A DNA stretch of 23,403 nucleotides. It comes from an uncultured Saprospiraceae bacterium. Its GTDB lineage: Bacteria; Bacteroidota; Bacteroidia; Chitinophagales; Saprospiraceae. Of the stretch, positions 21,573 through 23,403 are shown in pieces. The translations under genes and the position numbers were made by a program. The notes under the pieces were generated by a model. It made no database searches. It was not told the DNA's origin and saw only the letters and a program-made list of their open reading frames with translations. The stretch is taken from NCBI GenBank assembly GCA_937969485.1, contig CALBVQ010000211.1:1-23403 (forward strand). The letters run 5' to 3'. Every line of letters begins with the position of its first letter. Position 1 is the first letter of the stretch.

Positions 21573-23279
21573 ATGAAAGCATTGGTACTATTTTTAACAC
21601 TACTCTCCTCTATCGGAATTGCTGCGCAGGCAATAGTTCACGACGAATTGATTGTGGAATTACAAAGCGGTAAGACACTTCAGGATTTACAAACATATTT
21701 GCATACTTCAAGAATAACAAATAATCTTCAGATCGTCAGAAAACTATCACAAGGAGACGAGCTGTACTTACTCAGAACTAATGATGGGGCGTCAATTATG
21801 CCAAGTGATCTTAGAATAGATGGACTATTTCAGCAAGTGACCCCTTCACGGATTTCGCAATTGCGCAATAAACCTAATGATCCATTTTACGATAGCCAAT
21901 GGAGTCTGACAAAGATGGATTTAGAAAGTGCGTGGGATATTACAACAGGAGGAACAACTGTAGATGGAGACGAGATTGTTATTGCCGTGCTAGACGATGG
22001 CTTTTTCTTAGATATAGAGGATTGGGGAGACAATATTTACAGTAATCCTCATGAATCTGTTGGAGATGCTAATGCTGATGGTTGCCCGGGCGATTGTGGT
22101 GTTGATGATGATGGAGATGGATTAGTAGATGAAGATGGGATGGGAAGGCAAAAAGGGGAACCGGGATATGATCCCTCATTTGCAGGAGACGACGACGAGA
22201 ATGGTTACGTAGACGATATTGTGGGGCTAAATGCAACAACAGGAACTGATATGCATCCAGAAAGAACCCACGGTACAGGATCTTCAGGTATTATTGGCGC
22301 AAGTACAAATAATTCAGCTGGTATCGCGGCAGTAAATTGGAATATAAAGATCTTACCACTTAGCAGTGGTACACGTGAGACGGATGTAATAGAGACATAT
22401 AATTATATCACTGAAATGCGAAAACAATACAATGAATCCAATGGAGAAAGAGGAGCATTTATTGTCGCTTGTAATTATTCGCTTGGTGTTGATTTTGGCT
22501 CACCTGATGATTTCCCTGTATGGTGCAGTTTATATGACAAAATGGGTGAACAAGGAATCATCAATGTCAGTGCCGTGTCGAATAGCAATTACAACATTGA
22601 TAATGAAGGAGACATTCCCTCATTATGCGAAACGGACTACCTCATTGCAGTAACTTCTACGAATATTGATGATGAATTCGCAGATGCAGCATTTGGGAGT
22701 ATTAATTGTGATGTTGCAGGGCCTGGTGATAACGCTTTTAGCTTTAGCCCTAATAGCTCGAATGGTGTTGGGAAATACAGTGGGACATCTGCTGCCGCAC
22801 CCCATGTTGCAGGGCTAATAGGTCTGCTCTATAGTATTGACTGTCCTGAATTTCTTGCTTACTTCAAAAATAATCCAGCGAAGGTGGATAGTTTGGCGGA
22901 GATTGTAGTACAGTCTGGAGACGAACTCGCAAGCTTAAGATCTTTAGTAAGATCAGAGAAGCGAATAAATGCCTTTAATGCCATGCGTGAGCTATCAAGG
23001 TTTTGCGGAGGAACGACAGGAAGTGTGGATTTAGCGGTAGTGTTCCCAAATCCGGTTATCGATATCCTAAATTTTAGCTTTAGTGCTGACCCGTCGGAAA
23101 AAATATATTTAAAAATATATAATATTTTAGGTCAGGAGGTCTGGACTGAAGAACGAACATTCCCGTTGTTCGAAGAGCCTGTAGGTACTATAAATACTAG
23201 AGATTTACTACCTGGAGTGTACTTTTTGAGTTTACGGCAGGGAAAAAATGTATCGACAAGTAAATTTTACAAAGGGTAA
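21573..23279 (+). CDS. Subtilisin-like (S8) serine protease with T9SS sorting domain
   Basis: A 568-residue secreted protease. The signal peptide is about 1-19 (ending AAQA), then a propeptide-like stretch to about 105. The catalytic triad is Asp141 (VIAVLDDG), His233 (ERTHGTGSSGI) and Ser406 (YSGTSAAAPHVAG), with oxyanion Asn337 in SAVSNSN. Between Asp and His is an acidic insert of about 60 residues (VDDDGDGLVDEDG, DDDENGYVDD) with two Cys that may bind calcium. Residues 484-568 are a T9SS type A sorting domain with VFPNPVIDILNFSF. It probably degrades extracellular protein or processes surface proteins. It stands 73 bp after the lepB operon and may be transcribed separately. Confidence 0.92.
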   Translation: MKALVLFLTLLSSIGIAAQAIVHDELIVELQSGKTLQDLQTYLHTSRITNNLQIVRKLSQGDELYLLRTNDGASIMPSDLRIDGLFQQVTPSRISQLRNKPNDPFYDSQWSLTKMDLESAWDITTGGTTVDGDEIVIAVLDDGFFLDIEDWGDNIYSNPHESVGDANADGCPGDCGVDDDGDGLVDEDGMGRQKGEPGYDPSFAGDDDENGYVDDIVGLNATTGTDMHPERTHGTGSSGIIGASTNNSAGIAAVNWNIKILPLSSGTRETDVIETYNYITEMRKQYNESNGERGAFIVACNYSLGVDFGSPDDFPVWCSLYDKMGEQGIINVSAVSNSNYNIDNEGDIPSLCETDYLIAVTSTNIDDEFADAAFGSINCDVAGPGDNAFSFSPNSSNGVGKYSGTSAAAPHVAGLIGLLYSIDCPEFLAYFKNNPAKVDSLAEIVVQSGDELASLRSLVRSEKRINAFNAMRELSRFCGGTTGSVDLAVVFPNPVIDILNFSFSADPSEKIYLKIYNILGQEVWTEERTFPLFEEPVGTINTRDLLPGVYFLSLRQGKNVSTSKFYKG

Positions 23280-23294
23280 AATTCGATTAATATG

Positions 23295-23325
23295 TTTGCA
23301 GAAAGAAAGAAATATTCTATCTTTG
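23295..23325 (+). promoter_or_regulatory. Bacteroidota-type promoter of tRNA-Arg
   Basis: TTTG (23295-23298), a 19-bp spacer and TATCTTTG (23318-23325) match the Bacteroidota primary sigma consensus exactly. The predicted start is about 30 bases before the tRNA. Confidence 0.8.
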
Positions 23326-23365
23326 CGGTCTGAATTTAATGAGGTGATGGGACGCGTGGTGATAT

Positions 23366-23403
23366 GGCTCCGTAGCTCAACTGGATAGAGTACCTGACTA
23401 CGG
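23366..23403 (+). tRNA. tRNA-Arg(ACG), 5' part cut by the window edge
   Basis: The acceptor strand GGCTCCG is followed by TA, a D-arm GCTC-AACTGGATA-GAGT, then anticodon stem CCTGA and loop CTACGG, giving anticodon ACG for arginine CGN codons. The 3' half lies outside the window. Confidence 0.9.

Noticed and set aside
22296..22304. TTGGCGCAAG in the subtilase gene
   Set aside because: It matches the left half of the mini-hairpin only; the right stem GCC is absent.

Overview
The window comes from an AT-rich genome of the phylum Bacteroidota. Four secreted proteins end in type IX secretion (T9SS) type A sorting domains, several proteins are lipoproteins with an L-x-x-C lipobox, Shine-Dalgarno sites are poor or absent, and promoters fit the Bacteroidota form TTTG-N19-TAnnTTTG, seen best in front of the tRNA at the right edge. 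Aspartate-rich MopE-type repeats and many secreted beta-sandwich proteins would suit an environmental, possibly marine, member such as a Saprospiria or Cytophagia relative. That finer placement is inference.

Layout. 1-446: repeat-rich intergenic DNA and a terminator. 447-4735 (minus): a 1055-residue secreted Kelch plus MopE-repeat protein, and a beta-sandwich lipoprotein. 4736-5539: non-coding, with a MITE-like element and two further dispersed repeats. 5540-8525 (minus): a coupled pair, a GH13 alpha-glucosidase followed by a vanadium-haloperoxidase/PAP2-type lipoprotein. 8584-9105 (plus): a hotdog thioesterase, followed by a candidate small structured RNA at 9235-9356. 9384-12014 (minus): a compact LMW-PTP-like protein, a ClpP/crotonase-fold lipoprotein and a two-domain beta-sandwich T9SS protein. 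12604-13659 (plus): two related small barrel-like exported proteins with a strong terminator. 13775-17450 (minus): a MoxR-type AAA+ ATPase with its VWA partner, preceded by a secreted CxxCH T9SS protein. 17584-21499 (plus): a tight operon of signal peptidase I, a propeller-like exported protein, a DUF1684 lipoprotein and a BtuF-like binding protein. 21573-23279 (plus): a subtilisin-type T9SS protease. 23366-end: the 5' part of tRNA-Arg(ACG).

The genes are mostly cell-envelope and secretion functions: cargo for the T9SS, lipoproteins, and the signal peptidase that would process the exported ones. I found no transposase, phage gene, CRISPR array or defence system. The most unusual signal is non-coding. 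Eight copies of a very short hairpin, consensus TTTTGG(G)CGNAAGCC(C), are scattered over 18 kb. The loop is always a GNRA tetraloop (GGAA, GAAA, GTAA or GCAA), so the only freely varying loop base is the N of GNRA, while the stem varies between 3-4 and 4-5 base pairs with pairing kept. Two copies lie inside genes and both encode Ala-Ser-Ala-Lys. The next best candidate for something undescribed is the small RNA locus at 9235-9356.
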